A DNA stretch of 64,000 nt, from the NCBI RefSeq assembly GCF_018919265.1, contig NZ_JAHLQO010000001.1, positions 62,001-126,000 on the forward strand. Reading direction: 5' to 3'. The position numbers and the translations under genes were made by a program. The notes beneath the pieces are model-generated. The model was not told the DNA's origin, did no database searches, and saw only the letters and a list, made by a program, of their open reading frames with translations. This document shows positions 16,037 to 24,667 of the stretch, in pieces (positions within the stretch are counted from its first letter, which is position 1; every line of letters begins with the position of its first letter). Source of the DNA: Peptoniphilus ovalis. GTDB lineage: Bacteria; Bacillota; Clostridia; Tissierellales; Peptoniphilaceae.

Positions 16037-16903
16037 CTAAAAACCTCTCAGCACATCTGGTCTAAAGCTCTTTTTCTTTAAAGTCTTATCTATTGCTTCT
16101 ATTAAATCTTCCCTGTCTTCGTTTAAAGTTCCTGCAAGAAGAAGGTAATTTGAAGCGTGATTTGATCTAAATACTGTGCCCTCAGAATCTACATTTTCAA
16201 GAAATATCTTCATCTCTTCGAGAATCTGTGCTGCATCTGGCATATTAAATCTTCCAGCTTGATAGTCTTCATAAAGAGGAGTATTCTTGTAAATTCTCAT
16301 TGTAAGATAACCTAAGAAGTCGGGCTTAGTTTCTGAAACTAATTTGGCAGTTCCAATGGCATTTTTTTTCATACCTTCAACTCCACCAAGTCCTGCGATT
16401 ATTGTAACTGAAGTTTTAAATCCAGCTTTTTTTGCCTTATCCATTGCAGTTACATATTCTTCATAAGTTATATTTTTATTAATTTTAACTAAAAGGTCAG
16501 GGTCTCCTGTTTCAAAACCAATGTATAACATTTCAAGACCATTTTCTCTCAGTGCCTTTAATTCTTCTAATGACTTTCTATTTATATCTTGAGCTGTTGC
16601 ATAAGATGAAACTCTCTCTACATTTGGATAAAGTTCTTTAATAGTTTTTAAAATCTCTATTAAATCTTCAGTTTTTAAAACTAACGCATCTCCATCAGCT
16701 AAGAAAATTCTCTTAAAATAATCTGAATAAGATGACATTTCAACTAAGTCTTTTTTGATATCTTCTAATTTCCTAATTCTAAATTGATCTTCTCTATACA
16801 TATAACAAAATGTACATTTGTTATGTGAACACCCAACAGTTGCCTGTATTATTAAAGACCTCGCCTCACTTGGAGGTCTAAAAACATTTCCGTAGTACTG
16901 CAT
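16037..16903 (-). CDS. Radical SAM protein with Cys-x4-Cys-x2-Cys cluster motif
   Basis: 288 residues. The N-terminal VGCSHNKCTFCYMYRED places three cysteines with four and two residues between them, instead of the usual x3/x2. GCSxNxCTFC is nevertheless a recurrent radical SAM variant. Other barrel landmarks follow: IFLADGDAL, MLYIGFETGDPDLL, and TSVTIIAGLGGVEG. It probably binds a 4Fe-4S cluster and cleaves SAM; the reaction is unknown. It sits between pncB and the charged protein on the same strand, possibly co-transcribed. Confidence 0.82.
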   Translation of the reverse strand: MQYYGNVFRPPSEARSLIIQATVGCSHNKCTFCYMYREDQFRIRKLEDIKKDLVEMSSYSDYFKRIFLADGDALVLKTEDLIEILKTIKELYPNVERVSSYATAQDINRKSLEELKALRENGLEMLYIGFETGDPDLLVKINKNITYEEYVTAMDKAKKAGFKTSVTIIAGLGGVEGMKKNAIGTAKLVSETKPDFLGYLTMRIYKNTPLYEDYQAGRFNMPDAAQILEEMKIFLENVDSEGTVFRSNHASNYLLLAGTLNEDREDLIEAIDKTLKKKSFRPDVLRGF

Positions 16904-16918
16904 ATTTCTCTCCCTTAA

Positions 16919-18373
16919 TTAATTTCTGCCATGTTTTTTTAATAAACTATCTTTAAGTTGCCATAATTTTTCAGATAAATCCACTATATATTCATTTGGA
17001 TTGTCTAATCTTTTAGTTTCATCCCATAATGTGTCTAGCTCTCTTTTTGTCTTTTCTCTAATTTCATCAAGACTAGGAAGTTCGTAGACAAGTTCTCCCT
17101 TTTCATAAATTGGAACTAAAACTTTTCTAATTTCATAATTGCTTATAGTCTTTCTCTTCCAAGTATAAATTGGATGGAAGATTTCGTAATTATCTTCTGG
17201 AATAACTTCATCTCTTAGTGCAATTACATCTGCAATAGCTTTTTTACTATCTTTATCATAAAATCTGTATAACTCTTTAAATCCAGGTGTAGTTATCTTT
17301 GCAACATTTTCTGAAATTTTAATCTTTGGAATTATTTTGCCATCGTCAGATACATTTGCTACAAGTTTATAAACTCCACCAAATACAGGGGATGACTTTG
17401 AAGTTATAAGTCTTTCTCCAACTCCAAAGCTATCAATCTTTGCTCCTTGATGTAGAATTGTTCTAATTGTATATTCATCAAGTGAGTTTGACGCCATAAT
17501 TTGTGCATCAGGATAACCTGCATCATCTAACATTTTTCTTGCCTTATTTGTGATATAAGTAATGTCTCCTGAGTCAATTCTAATTCCCTTAGGTCTATAT
17601 CCTCTTGGCACAACTTCTTCATCAAATACTTTTATTGCATTTGGAATTCCTTCCTTTAATGTGTCGTATGTGTCTACAAGTAAAAGACAGTTTTCAGGAT
17701 AAACTCTTGCAAAGGCTCTAAAGGCTTCTAATTCTGTGTCAAACATTTGAACCCATGAGTGAGCCATTGTGCCAAGTGCTGGAACTCCAAACATCTTATC
17801 TGCAAGAGTATTTGCTGTACCTGCACATCCGCCAATGTAAGCTGCTCTTGCTCCAAGATTTGCCGCAGAGTAGCCTTGTGCTCTTCTTGAACCAAACTCA
17901 ACAACAGGTCTTCCTTGTGCTTGTCTTACAATTCTTGTTGCTTTTGTAGCAATCATTGACTGATGATTAATTGTAAGAAGTACCATTGTCTCTAGCATTT
18001 GCGCCTGTATTGCGGGACCTCTAACTGTTAAAAGTGGCTCTCCTGGAAAGGCAAGTGTACCTTCAGGCATTGCCCACACATCACATTGAAATTTGAAATT
18101 CTTTAAGTAATCTAGGAATTCTTCGTTGAAGATATTTTTTCCCTTTAAAAATTCTATGTCATCATCAGAAAAATGAAGATCTTCCATATATTCAATTAAT
18201 TGTTCAAGTCCTGCAACGACAGTATATTCTCCATTATCAGGGACTTGTCTAAAGAACATGTCAAAGATAACAATATTATCTTTCATTCCACTTTCAAAAA
18301 ATCCATTTGCCATTGTAAGTTCATAAAAATCTACAAGTAGCGTGAAATTTTTTACTACATTATAATTTACCAT
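16919..18373 (-). CDS. pncB: Nicotinate phosphoribosyltransferase
   Basis: Converts nicotinate and PRPP to nicotinate mononucleotide for NAD salvage. 484 residues start at MVNYNVVKNFTLLVDFYELT, eight bases after AGGGGA; the upstream in-frame ATG lacks such a site. Family signatures: DFYELTMANGFF, FGSRRAQG, GTMAHSW (phosphohistidine-type catalytic region), RIDSGDI and FGVGERLITS. Its length fits the longer Firmicute PncB form. It is divergent from a TtcA-like gene. Confidence 0.94.
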   Translation of the reverse strand: MVNYNVVKNFTLLVDFYELTMANGFFESGMKDNIVIFDMFFRQVPDNGEYTVVAGLEQLIEYMEDLHFSDDDIEFLKGKNIFNEEFLDYLKNFKFQCDVWAMPEGTLAFPGEPLLTVRGPAIQAQMLETMVLLTINHQSMIATKATRIVRQAQGRPVVEFGSRRAQGYSAANLGARAAYIGGCAGTANTLADKMFGVPALGTMAHSWVQMFDTELEAFRAFARVYPENCLLLVDTYDTLKEGIPNAIKVFDEEVVPRGYRPKGIRIDSGDITYITNKARKMLDDAGYPDAQIMASNSLDEYTIRTILHQGAKIDSFGVGERLITSKSSPVFGGVYKLVANVSDDGKIIPKIKISENVAKITTPGFKELYRFYDKDSKKAIADVIALRDEVIPEDNYEIFHPIYTWKRKTISNYEIRKVLVPIYEKGELVYELPSLDEIREKTKRELDTLWDETKRLDNPNEYIVDLSEKLWQLKDSLLKKHGRN

Positions 18374-18398
18374 ACTATCCCCTGTTTCTTTTTTATAA

Positions 18399-18407
18399 AT
18401 TATATCA
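18399..18407 (-). promoter_or_regulatory. Extended -10 promoter of pncB
   Basis: Minus-strand TGA followed directly by TATAAT, about 25 bases before the pncB start. No good -35 is visible. Confidence 0.5.
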
Positions 18408-18496
18408 TATAGAATCATCAATTAATTCATTAGAAGATTTATACCCAATATTTTTAATATTATTTTAAGCTATCTTTTTAAAAAGAAAATCATCTA

Positions 18497-18505
18497 TGCT
18501 ATAAT
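18497..18505 (+). promoter_or_regulatory. Extended -10 promoter of the ttcA-like/xth/fdp run
   Basis: TGC directly before TATAAT, 26 bases upstream of the first ATG. It is divergent from the pncB promoter. Confidence 0.55.
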
Positions 18506-18531
18506 AATTTATAAGATTGGTTAAGGTGAAA

Positions 18532-19362
18532 ATGAATAATTCAGAAGAAAAAATTAAAAGCATTTTAGATATTGAAAGGTCAATTATTAAAACTTATAGA
18601 AGGGATATCTACAAAAAATTTGTTAAAGCAGTAAATAAATATGAACTAGTTGAAGAAGGAGATAAAATTGCAGTTGCTATTTCTGGCGGCAAAGACTCTC
18701 TAACTCTTGCAAAATTAATGCAAGAACTTAAAAGACATAATAAGGTTAATTTCGAGCTAGAGTTTATAGCAATGGATCCAGGCTATCTTCCTGAGAATAG
18801 ACAAAGACTTGAATACAACTGCGAAAAACTTGGCATACCAGTTAAAGTTCACGACTCAGATGTATTTGAAGTTGCGAATAAAATGTCTGCAGGCGGAAGT
18901 CCATGCTATATGTGTGCGAGAATGAGAAGAGGAAATCTCTACAACAGAGCGCAAGAACTTGGATGCAATAAGCTTGCTCTTGGCCATCACTTTAATGATG
19001 TAATTGAAACTGTTCTTTTAAATATAATTTTTGCAGGAGATTTTAAAACTATGATGCCTAAACTTAGATCTCAAAACTTTGAAGGTCTTGAACTTATTAG
19101 GCCAATGTATTTAGTCGAAGAGGAAGCAATTATTAGATTTATGAAATCAACTGGACTTTCTGCCCTTGACTGTGCCTGCACAGTAACTCAAAAAAAATCT
19201 GGCAATAAGAGATTTTTTATCAAGGATTTAATTGAAGAGCTAAAGAAAGAAAATAAAAATGTTGATATAAATATACTGCGTGCTACTGAAAATGTTAATA
19301 TGGAACAAATCTTAGGCTTTAAATCTAAGGGAGAAAGACACGATTTTACGGAATTTTATTAG
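18532..19362 (+). CDS. TtcA-like PP-loop ATPase (tRNA sulfur-transfer family)
   Basis: 276 residues. The PP-loop ISGGKDSLTL binds ATP. A CYMCARMRR pair of cysteines and the CACTVTQKK cysteines suit a TtcA/TtuA-type 4Fe-4S cluster, and GHHFNDVIETVLLN is a conserved family segment. Such enzymes install sulfur in tRNA (2-thiocytidine 32 or similar). I take the ATG with AAGGTG upstream rather than a GTG five codons earlier. It is the first gene of a three-gene run with xth and the flavodiiron protein. The tRNA position is inferred from the family only. Confidence 0.85.
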   Translation: MNNSEEKIKSILDIERSIIKTYRRDIYKKFVKAVNKYELVEEGDKIAVAISGGKDSLTLAKLMQELKRHNKVNFELEFIAMDPGYLPENRQRLEYNCEKLGIPVKVHDSDVFEVANKMSAGGSPCYMCARMRRGNLYNRAQELGCNKLALGHHFNDVIETVLLNIIFAGDFKTMMPKLRSQNFEGLELIRPMYLVEEEAIIRFMKSTGLSALDCACTVTQKKSGNKRFFIKDLIEELKKENKNVDINILRATENVNMEQILGFKSKGERHDFTEFY

Positions 19363-19370
19363 GAGGAGAT

Positions 19371-20135
19371 ATGTCAGAAATTAAGATGATTTCTTGGAAT
19401 GTAAATGGACTTAGGGCAGCTGTGAGAAAGGGATTTATGGATTACTTTAATGACCTTGATGCCGATTTATTTGCACTTCAAGAGATAAAGCTTCAAGAGG
19501 GACAAATTGAAATGGATTTACCTGGATATTATGAATTTTATAATTATGCAGAAAAAAAAGGCTATTCAGGTACTGCAATATTTTCAAAAAAAGAACCTCT
19601 AAGTGTTTCTTATGGTTTAGGAATTGAAGAACATGATAATGAAGGAAGAGTTATAACTTTAGAATTTGAAAAATTTTATTTTGTTACAGTTTATACTCCA
19701 AATTCTAAAAGACAACTTGAAAGACTTTCATATAGACAAGTTTGGGAAGATGATTTTAGAGATTATTTAAACGATTTAAAATCAAAAAAAGAAGTAATAG
19801 TTTGCGGAGACCTAAATGTTGCTCACAAGGAGATAGACCTTGCAAATCCTTCAACAAATAGAAGGTCTGCAGGGTTTACTGATGAAGAGAGAGAAAAATT
19901 TACTATTCTTTTAGACAATGGTTATATCGATACTTTTAGATATTTCTATCCAGATTTAGAAGATGAATACTCTTGGTGGAGTTATTTTGCTAAGTCTAGA
20001 GAGAGAAATATTGGCTGGAGGATTGACTATTTTGTAGTAAGTGAAGGTCTTAAGGATAATTTAGTGGATGCTAAAATTCACCAAGAAATTATGGGCTCAG
20101 ATCACTGTCCAGTTGAGCTCAAAGTAAAATTTTAA
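19371..20135 (+). CDS. xth: Exodeoxyribonuclease III
   Basis: 254-residue AP endonuclease / 3'-5' exonuclease of the exonuclease-endonuclease-phosphatase fold. Motifs: ISWNVNGLRAA, LQEIKLQ (metal-binding Glu), YTPNS, CGDLNVAHKEIDL (catalytic Asp-Asn), and GSDHCPV (terminal Asp-His pair). AGGAGG precedes the start and it lies eight bases after the TtcA-like gene. With Nfo the organism has two AP endonuclease types in this window. Confidence 0.95.
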   Translation: MSEIKMISWNVNGLRAAVRKGFMDYFNDLDADLFALQEIKLQEGQIEMDLPGYYEFYNYAEKKGYSGTAIFSKKEPLSVSYGLGIEEHDNEGRVITLEFEKFYFVTVYTPNSKRQLERLSYRQVWEDDFRDYLNDLKSKKEVIVCGDLNVAHKEIDLANPSTNRRSAGFTDEEREKFTILLDNGYIDTFRYFYPDLEDEYSWWSYFAKSRERNIGWRIDYFVVSEGLKDNLVDAKIHQEIMGSDHCPVELKVKF

Positions 20136-20150
20136 TTTTAGGAGGATATA

Positions 20151-21353
20151 ATGGAAAACTTATTGTCAGTGCCAATTAAAAATGACATTTATTATATAGG
20201 GACTAACGACAGAGAAACACCTCTATTCGAGGGAATGTGGCCACTACCAAATGGAGTTTGCTATAATTCTTATCTAATAAAGGGCGAAAAAAATATTATC
20301 ATAGATTTAGTTAGAGCTAATACTACAACTGATTATGTAAATAAAATTAAGGAGATCATTGGAGATGAAAAGATTGACTACATCATCATCAATCACATGG
20401 AACCAGACCACACTTCTTCAATTGGATCAATACTTGAAATTTATCCAGATGTAAAAATAGTTACAAATAAAAAGGCAATAGCACTTTTAGATGCATATTA
20501 CCATGTTGAAGATAATATTATCGAAGTAAAAGAAGGGGAAACTTTAAAACTTGGAGACAGAGAATTTACTTTCTATATGACTCCAATGGTACACTGGCCA
20601 GAATCAATGGTAACTTATGAAGAAAAGACAAAAACTCTTTTCTCACAAGATATTTTCGGCGGATTTGGTACACTTGATGGTGGAATCTTTGATGATGAAG
20701 TTGAATACGACAGATTTTATCTTGAAGAAACTACAAGATATTTTATCAATATCGTTGGAAAATATGCAGGTCAAGCTTTAAAAGCATTAAATAAATTAGG
20801 CGGACTTGATATTGAATTAATTTGTCCAGTTCACGGACCAGTTTGGAGAGACAACCCAGAAAAAATTATAGATATCTACACTTCACTTGCAAAGCAAGAG
20901 ACAATTGATGGCTGCGTTGTTATATATGGTTCAATGTATGGAAACACTAAGGTAATGGCTGAAGCTGTTGCAAGAGGTCTTTCTGAAGGTGGACTTAAAA
21001 ATATCAAGCTAAGAGATATTTCAAAGACATCTCTTTCTTATCTTTTATCAGATATTTGGAGATACAGGGGAGTTATCCTTGGCTCATGTTCATATGACAA
21101 CAACTTATTCCCACCAATGGAATATCTATTAACTGAAATTTCTCACCAAAGAATGAAAAATAATATTTGGGGAATTTTCGGTTCATACTCATGGAGCGGT
21201 GGCGCACTTAAAAATCTTAAAAAATATATGGAAGATGGCAAGTACAATGTGCTTGATACTCAACTTGAAATTAAGGGTACAGCAAATCATGATGAGTTAG
21301 AAAGTTTAATAGACTTTGGTAGAGAAATGGCAAATGAAATTTTAAATAAATAA
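20151..21353 (+). CDS. Flavodiiron protein (oxygen/NO reductase, FprA type)
   Basis: 400 residues: an N-terminal metallo-beta-lactamase-like diiron domain and a C-terminal flavodoxin domain. The diiron ligands appear in NHMEPDHTSSIG and PMVHWPESM, then QDIFGGFG and CPVHGPVW. The FMN-binding loop is YGSMYGNTKVMAE near residue 260. These soluble proteins of anaerobes reduce oxygen or nitric oxide with electrons from rubredoxin or NADH systems. Its presence supports an anaerobic lifestyle. It is the last gene of the run, with a terminator right after it. Confidence 0.93.
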   Translation: MENLLSVPIKNDIYYIGTNDRETPLFEGMWPLPNGVCYNSYLIKGEKNIIIDLVRANTTTDYVNKIKEIIGDEKIDYIIINHMEPDHTSSIGSILEIYPDVKIVTNKKAIALLDAYYHVEDNIIEVKEGETLKLGDREFTFYMTPMVHWPESMVTYEEKTKTLFSQDIFGGFGTLDGGIFDDEVEYDRFYLEETTRYFINIVGKYAGQALKALNKLGGLDIELICPVHGPVWRDNPEKIIDIYTSLAKQETIDGCVVIYGSMYGNTKVMAEAVARGLSEGGLKNIKLRDISKTSLSYLLSDIWRYRGVILGSCSYDNNLFPPMEYLLTEISHQRMKNNIWGIFGSYSWSGGALKNLKKYMEDGKYNVLDTQLEIKGTANHDELESLIDFGREMANEILNK

Positions 21354-21370
21354 ATTTTGAATAAAAAATT

Positions 21371-21401
21371 ATCCCTGACAAATTGATGTCAGGGATTTTT
21401 T
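21371..21401. terminator. Terminator between flavodiiron gene (+) and ABC substrate-binding gene (-)
   Basis: ATCCCTGACA pairs with TGTCAGGGAT over a six-base loop with a T-run on the plus side. A's before the hairpin make it usable for the convergent minus operon too. Confidence 0.85.
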
Positions 21402-21430
21402 ATTTATAAACACATTTACTATAAATTTTT

Positions 21431-22288
21431 TTAAATTTCTTCACCTTCAACCACTATTTTATCTGCATCAACACTATCTCCATACACTGGTTTTAATGTC
21501 TTTTCATATCCTTCGTGGAAGAAGTTTTCTTTTCCAAGTGATTTTATTTCTTCGTTAAGCCAATTTAGAAGTGTTTCATTTCCCTTTGATACCGCTGGTG
21601 CAATAGTATCAATATCTCCAAGGCTTTCTATTCCTACTGTAAATCCTGGGTTTTTAATTGCCCATGCAAGCACTTCTGTGTTATCAGTTGAGAATGCATC
21701 TCCTCTGCCATCAAGTAAGGCATTATAAGCTTCAGTGTATTGGTCATATTTTTGAAGCTTTACATCAGGATAATTTTTTGTAAAATAAGTGTCTGCAGTT
21801 GTTCCCTTTGCAACTATTAAAGTCTTGCCCTTTAATTCTTCTGGGTCTTTTATTAAAGCCTTATCAGGTGATACAACTCCAAGAGCAACCTTCATATATG
21901 GAAGTGCAAAATCTACAACTTCTTTTCTTTCATCAGTTACTGTAAAGTTTGCAAGGATTAAATCAACTTTTCCAGTTTCTAAAAACTTTGCTCTGTTTGC
22001 AGCTTCTGTTGATACATATTCAACTTCAACTCCTAAATCTTTTGCAAGTCTATCTCCTAGCCAAATATCATAACCTTGGTATTTACCATTTTCATCAACA
22101 TAACCAAATGGGTTTTTGTCAGAAAAAACTCCCACTACAATTTTTCCACTTTCTTTAATTTCATCAAGAGTTCTATAAACTTTTTTATCTCCTGCATTTG
22201 CTGTTTCTGTAGCTTTATTATTTGAGCCACATGCTGTTAAAAGTCCTACTATTAAAGTTAATGCTACTAATAATTTAATTTTTTTCAT
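21431..22288 (-). CDS. Amino-acid ABC transporter substrate-binding lipoprotein (predicted cyst(e)ine)
   Basis: 285 residues from the ATG with GGAG eight bases upstream; a longer frame overlaps the ATPase stop. A lipoprotein signal ends LLTACGSNN. The mature part is a family-3 solute-binding protein: GKIVVGVFSDKNPFGYVDENG, KYQGYDIWLGDRLAKDLGV, and the hinge region EELKGKTLIVAKGTTADTYF. It captures a polar amino acid outside the membrane. It is the last gene of permease-permease-ATPase-binding protein. The operon starts with a Cys-codon leader, so the ligand is inferred to be cystine, cysteine or a related thiol compound; sequence alone would not say so. Confidence 0.9.
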   Translation of the reverse strand: MKKIKLLVALTLIVGLLTACGSNNKATETANAGDKKVYRTLDEIKESGKIVVGVFSDKNPFGYVDENGKYQGYDIWLGDRLAKDLGVEVEYVSTEAANRAKFLETGKVDLILANFTVTDERKEVVDFALPYMKVALGVVSPDKALIKDPEELKGKTLIVAKGTTADTYFTKNYPDVKLQKYDQYTEAYNALLDGRGDAFSTDNTEVLAWAIKNPGFTVGIESLGDIDTIAPAVSKGNETLLNWLNEEIKSLGKENFFHEGYEKTLKPVYGDSVDADKIVVEGEEI

Positions 22289-22301
22289 CTTTTTCACTCC
22301 A

Positions 22302-23048
22302 TTATTTTTTCTCAAATGTAAATGTGTTTAAAAATTCTTTAGCTCTATCTGTCTTAGGATTTGTGAAGAACTCTTCAGGCTCTCCTTCTTCTACAATATG
22401 TCCTTTTTCCATAAAAATCACTCTATCTGCAACTGCTCTTGCAAAGTTCATTTCATGAGTTACTATAATCATAGTAGAGCCTTGCTTTGCAAGTTCAAGC
22501 ATTACATCAAGCACTTCTCTAACCATTTCAGGATCAAGGGCCGCTGTCACTTCATCAAAAAGCATTATCTCAGGCTCCATTAAAAGAGCTCTTACAATTG
22601 CAACTCTTTGCTTTTGTCCACCTGATAACTCCCTTGGATAAGAATTAATTTTATCTAAAAGCCCAACTCTATCAAGAAGTTCTTTGGCCGACTCTTCTAC
22701 ATATCTTTTATTTTTATTTTGAACCTTTGTGGGTCCTAAAGTTATATTTTCTAAAATCGTCATGTGTGGAAATAATTCGTAATTTTGAAAAACCATTCCT
22801 ATTCTTTGACGAACTTCAGACCAATTTATACTTTCATCATTTATCTTTTCGCCTTCAAGAAGAATTTCTCCTCCTTGAATTTTTTCAAGACCGTTTATAC
22901 ATCTAAGAAGAGTACTCTTCCCACAGCCAGATGGTCCAATAATTACAAGCACTTCTTTTCTATCTACATCAATTGAAATTCCATCTAATACAGGACCATT
23001 GCCATAATCTTTTACTAAATTTTTTATTTCTAAAATCTTTTCTTCCAT
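22302..23048 (-). CDS. Amino-acid ABC transporter ATP-binding protein (GlnQ/TcyC type)
   Basis: 248-residue ATPase. Walker A is GPSGCGKST, the Q-loop lies in [12 protein letters not shown], the signature is LSGGQKQR, Walker B is [13 protein letters not shown] (V replaces the more common P) and the switch is THEMNFA. It is the classic polar-amino-acid uptake form. Its stop abuts the binding-protein gene and its start overlaps the stop of the second permease, so all four subunits form one operon. Confidence 0.95.
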   Translation of the reverse strand: MEEKILEIKNLVKDYGNGPVLDGISIDVDRKEVLVIIGPSGCGKSTLLRCINGLEKIQGGEILLEGEKINDESINWSEVRQRIGMVFQNYELFPHMTILENITLGPTKVQNKNKRYVEESAKELLDRVGLLDKINSYPRELSGGQKQRVAIVRALLMEPEIMLFDEVTAALDPEMVREVLDVMLELAKQGSTMIIVTHEMNFARAVADRVIFMEKGHIVEEGEPEEFFTNPKTDRAKEFLNTFTFEKK

Positions 23049-23725
23049 TAATTATTCCACCTTCTTTCAAGTAAGCTTGCCAATTTAGAAATTGGAAAAC
23101 AAATTACAAAATAAAGTATAAATATTGTCACATAAATCCAAAGTGCCGCATCAGGAACTTCGTATCTATTTGCTTCAATAATTTGTTGAGCAACTTTTAA
23201 AACTTCTTCCACACCTATTAATACAACAAGAGTTGTAGTTTTTATAATCCTCGTAGTTAGATTAATTGCAAGAGGAATTAATCTTCTAAGAGTTTGTGGA
23301 ATTATAATATATCTGTAAACCTCCGTCTTTGATAAACCAATTGCACTTGCTGAATCGTATTGATGTTTTGGAATTGAGTTAAGTGCTCCTCTAACTAAAT
23401 CTCCCATCTCAGCAGTTCCCCAGAAAGTAAAGACTATTATGGCTGAAGTCTTACCAGTAAGGTTTAGTCCAAAGGATGTTGTAAATCCAAAGTAGACTAT
23501 AAATAAAAGCACAAGCTGTGGCATAATTCTTACAAACTCTAAATAAATCTTTGTAATAGCTTTTACTATTTTATTCTCACTTCTCATTATAATTCCAAGA
23601 ATTGTACCAAGAATTATACTTAGTATTACAGAAATAATTGAGATGCTAATAGTCACCCAAAGACCATTTAAAAGCCTTTCAAAATTATTTCCCATTGTAA
23701 GAACTTTAAGACCCGAATGCACCAT
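23048..23725 (-). CDS. Amino-acid ABC transporter permease, second subunit
   Basis: 225 residues with five membrane spans of the HisM/GlnP family. The EAA-type coupling loop is [46 protein letters not shown] precedes it. A GGAGG seven bases before the ATG supports the start, which overlaps the end of the first permease by 20 bases. Heterodimer with the preceding gene product. Confidence 0.92.
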   Translation of the reverse strand: MVHSGLKVLTMGNNFERLLNGLWVTISISIISVILSIILGTILGIIMRSENKIVKAITKIYLEFVRIMPQLVLLFIVYFGFTTSFGLNLTGKTSAIIVFTFWGTAEMGDLVRGALNSIPKHQYDSASAIGLSKTEVYRYIIIPQTLRRLIPLAINLTTRIIKTTTLVVLIGVEEVLKVAQQIIEANRYEVPDAALWIYVTIFILYFVICFPISKLASLLERRWNN

Positions 23726-24365
23726 AAGAAATCCTCCTTTCTATAAATCCTCCTATTATTGAAATAGGAAGTAAAATTATCAAATAAGAAATCACAAGCA
23801 TTAAAAGTGCCTCATCAGTTTTGTAATAAATTCCTATTAAGTCCTTAGCAACATACATTAAATCAGCAATTGCCACCACTGAAAATACACTTGTCTCTTT
23901 TATTAGAAAAATTACATTGGCAAGAATTCCTGAAAAGGAAACTGTAAAGGCCTGTGGAAGAACAATATATCTCAAAATTTGTTTCTCCTTTAAGCCAATG
24001 CTCAGTGCCGATTCAATTTGGGACTTACCAACAGATTGAAGTCCTGCTCTTATGCTCTCTGCCATATATGATCCTCCAAGAAAAGTTAGCCCCACAACTG
24101 CACAAGCCGATGAACTTAAAACTATTCCAAGCTTTGGAAGACCAAAGTACAACAAAAATAGCTGAACAAGAAGCGGAGTGTTTCTCGAAAGTTCAATATA
24201 AATTGAGGAAATTTGTTTTAATACTGGTACTTCTTTATACATTATTATCGCCACAATAATTCCGACTATAATTGATAAAAGGATTCCTATAAAACCATAT
24301 CCCATTGTGAGGACTCCCGCCTCAATGTATTCTGGAATATGTTCTATCATAAAATTAAAATCCAT
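23706..24365 (-). CDS. Amino-acid ABC transporter permease, first subunit
   Basis: 219 residues of the HisM/GlnP type: IYIELSRNTPLLVQLFLLYF, GGSYMAESIRAGLQSV and the coupling loop SALSIGLKEKQILRYIVLPQ. It is the first structural gene of the operon, and an intrinsic terminator lies only ~30 bases before its ATG. That is where an attenuator has to be to control all four genes. Confidence 0.92.
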   Translation of the reverse strand: MDFNFMIEHIPEYIEAGVLTMGYGFIGILLSIIVGIIVAIIMYKEVPVLKQISSIYIELSRNTPLLVQLFLLYFGLPKLGIVLSSSACAVVGLTFLGGSYMAESIRAGLQSVGKSQIESALSIGLKEKQILRYIVLPQAFTVSFSGILANVIFLIKETSVFSVVAIADLMYVAKDLIGIYYKTDEALLMLVISYLIILLPISIIGGFIERRISYGAFGS

Positions 24366-24395
24366 CTAACCCACCTTTCACTAAAAAAATGCAAT

Positions 24396-24418
24396 AAAAA
24401 AAGGGAGGCAAGCCTCCC
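24396..24418 (-). terminator. Attenuator terminator between second Cys leader and the ABC operon
   Basis: On the minus strand GGGAGGC and GCCTCCC form a GC-only stem (effective loop CTTG) followed by seven T. It lies after the stop of the Cys leader ORF and just before the permease ribosome site. It is much stronger than typical terminators here. Confidence 0.88.
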
Positions 24419-24438
24419 AAAAAATCATTACAATAAAC

Positions 24439-24537
24439 TCAAGAGTACATGCTAAAAATTTGTATGCAAAAAAGTGACATTTCCATGCCACAACAAGTAC
24501 ACATTGAGTTGTTATTTGCATAATTAAAATTTTTCAT
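24439..24537 (-). CDS. Cys/Met-codon leader peptide of the amino-acid ABC operon (32 aa)
   Basis: The ORF opens with ATG eight bases after AAGGAG and encodes MKNFNYANNNS, then MCTCCGMEMSLFC, then IQIFSMYS and stop. Four Cys codons and three Met codons fall within 13 residues in the middle, as expected for an attenuator leader sensing cysteine and possibly methionine. A perfect-consensus promoter lies ~30 bases upstream and a strong terminator follows. TTGAGTT/AACTCAA arms (24504-24510 and 24436-24442) flank the Cys codons, the second arm overlapping the stop codon. The layout copies that of the cysK leader. I see no clear antiterminator partner for the GC stem. Confidence 0.82.
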   Translation of the reverse strand: MKNFNYANNNSMCTCCGMEMSLFCIQIFSMYS

Positions 24538-24565
24538 GTCATTAACTCCTTAGTAAATTAAAAAA

Positions 24566-24594
24566 ATTATAACACCACATAAAAACTGTGTCAA
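24566..24594 (-). promoter_or_regulatory. Consensus promoter of the Cys leader / ABC operon
   Basis: Minus-strand TTGACA, 17 bases, TATAAT: a perfect match to the sigma-A consensus. A promoter this strong combined with a downstream terminator suggests that control is by attenuation rather than by promoter activity. Confidence 0.85.
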
Positions 24595-24667
24595 CCTTAA
24601 ATAAAAATTAATAGTCAATTCTTTTGCTTTTAAAGTAACCTATTAAATTATAAATTTAATCAGAAAT

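Noticed and set aside
24396-24418. Strong hairpin before the ABC operon as merely the terminator of an upstream gene
   Set aside because: No upstream gene is transcribed into it: a consensus promoter and the Cys leader lie between it and the ROK kinase gene, so it belongs to the leader.
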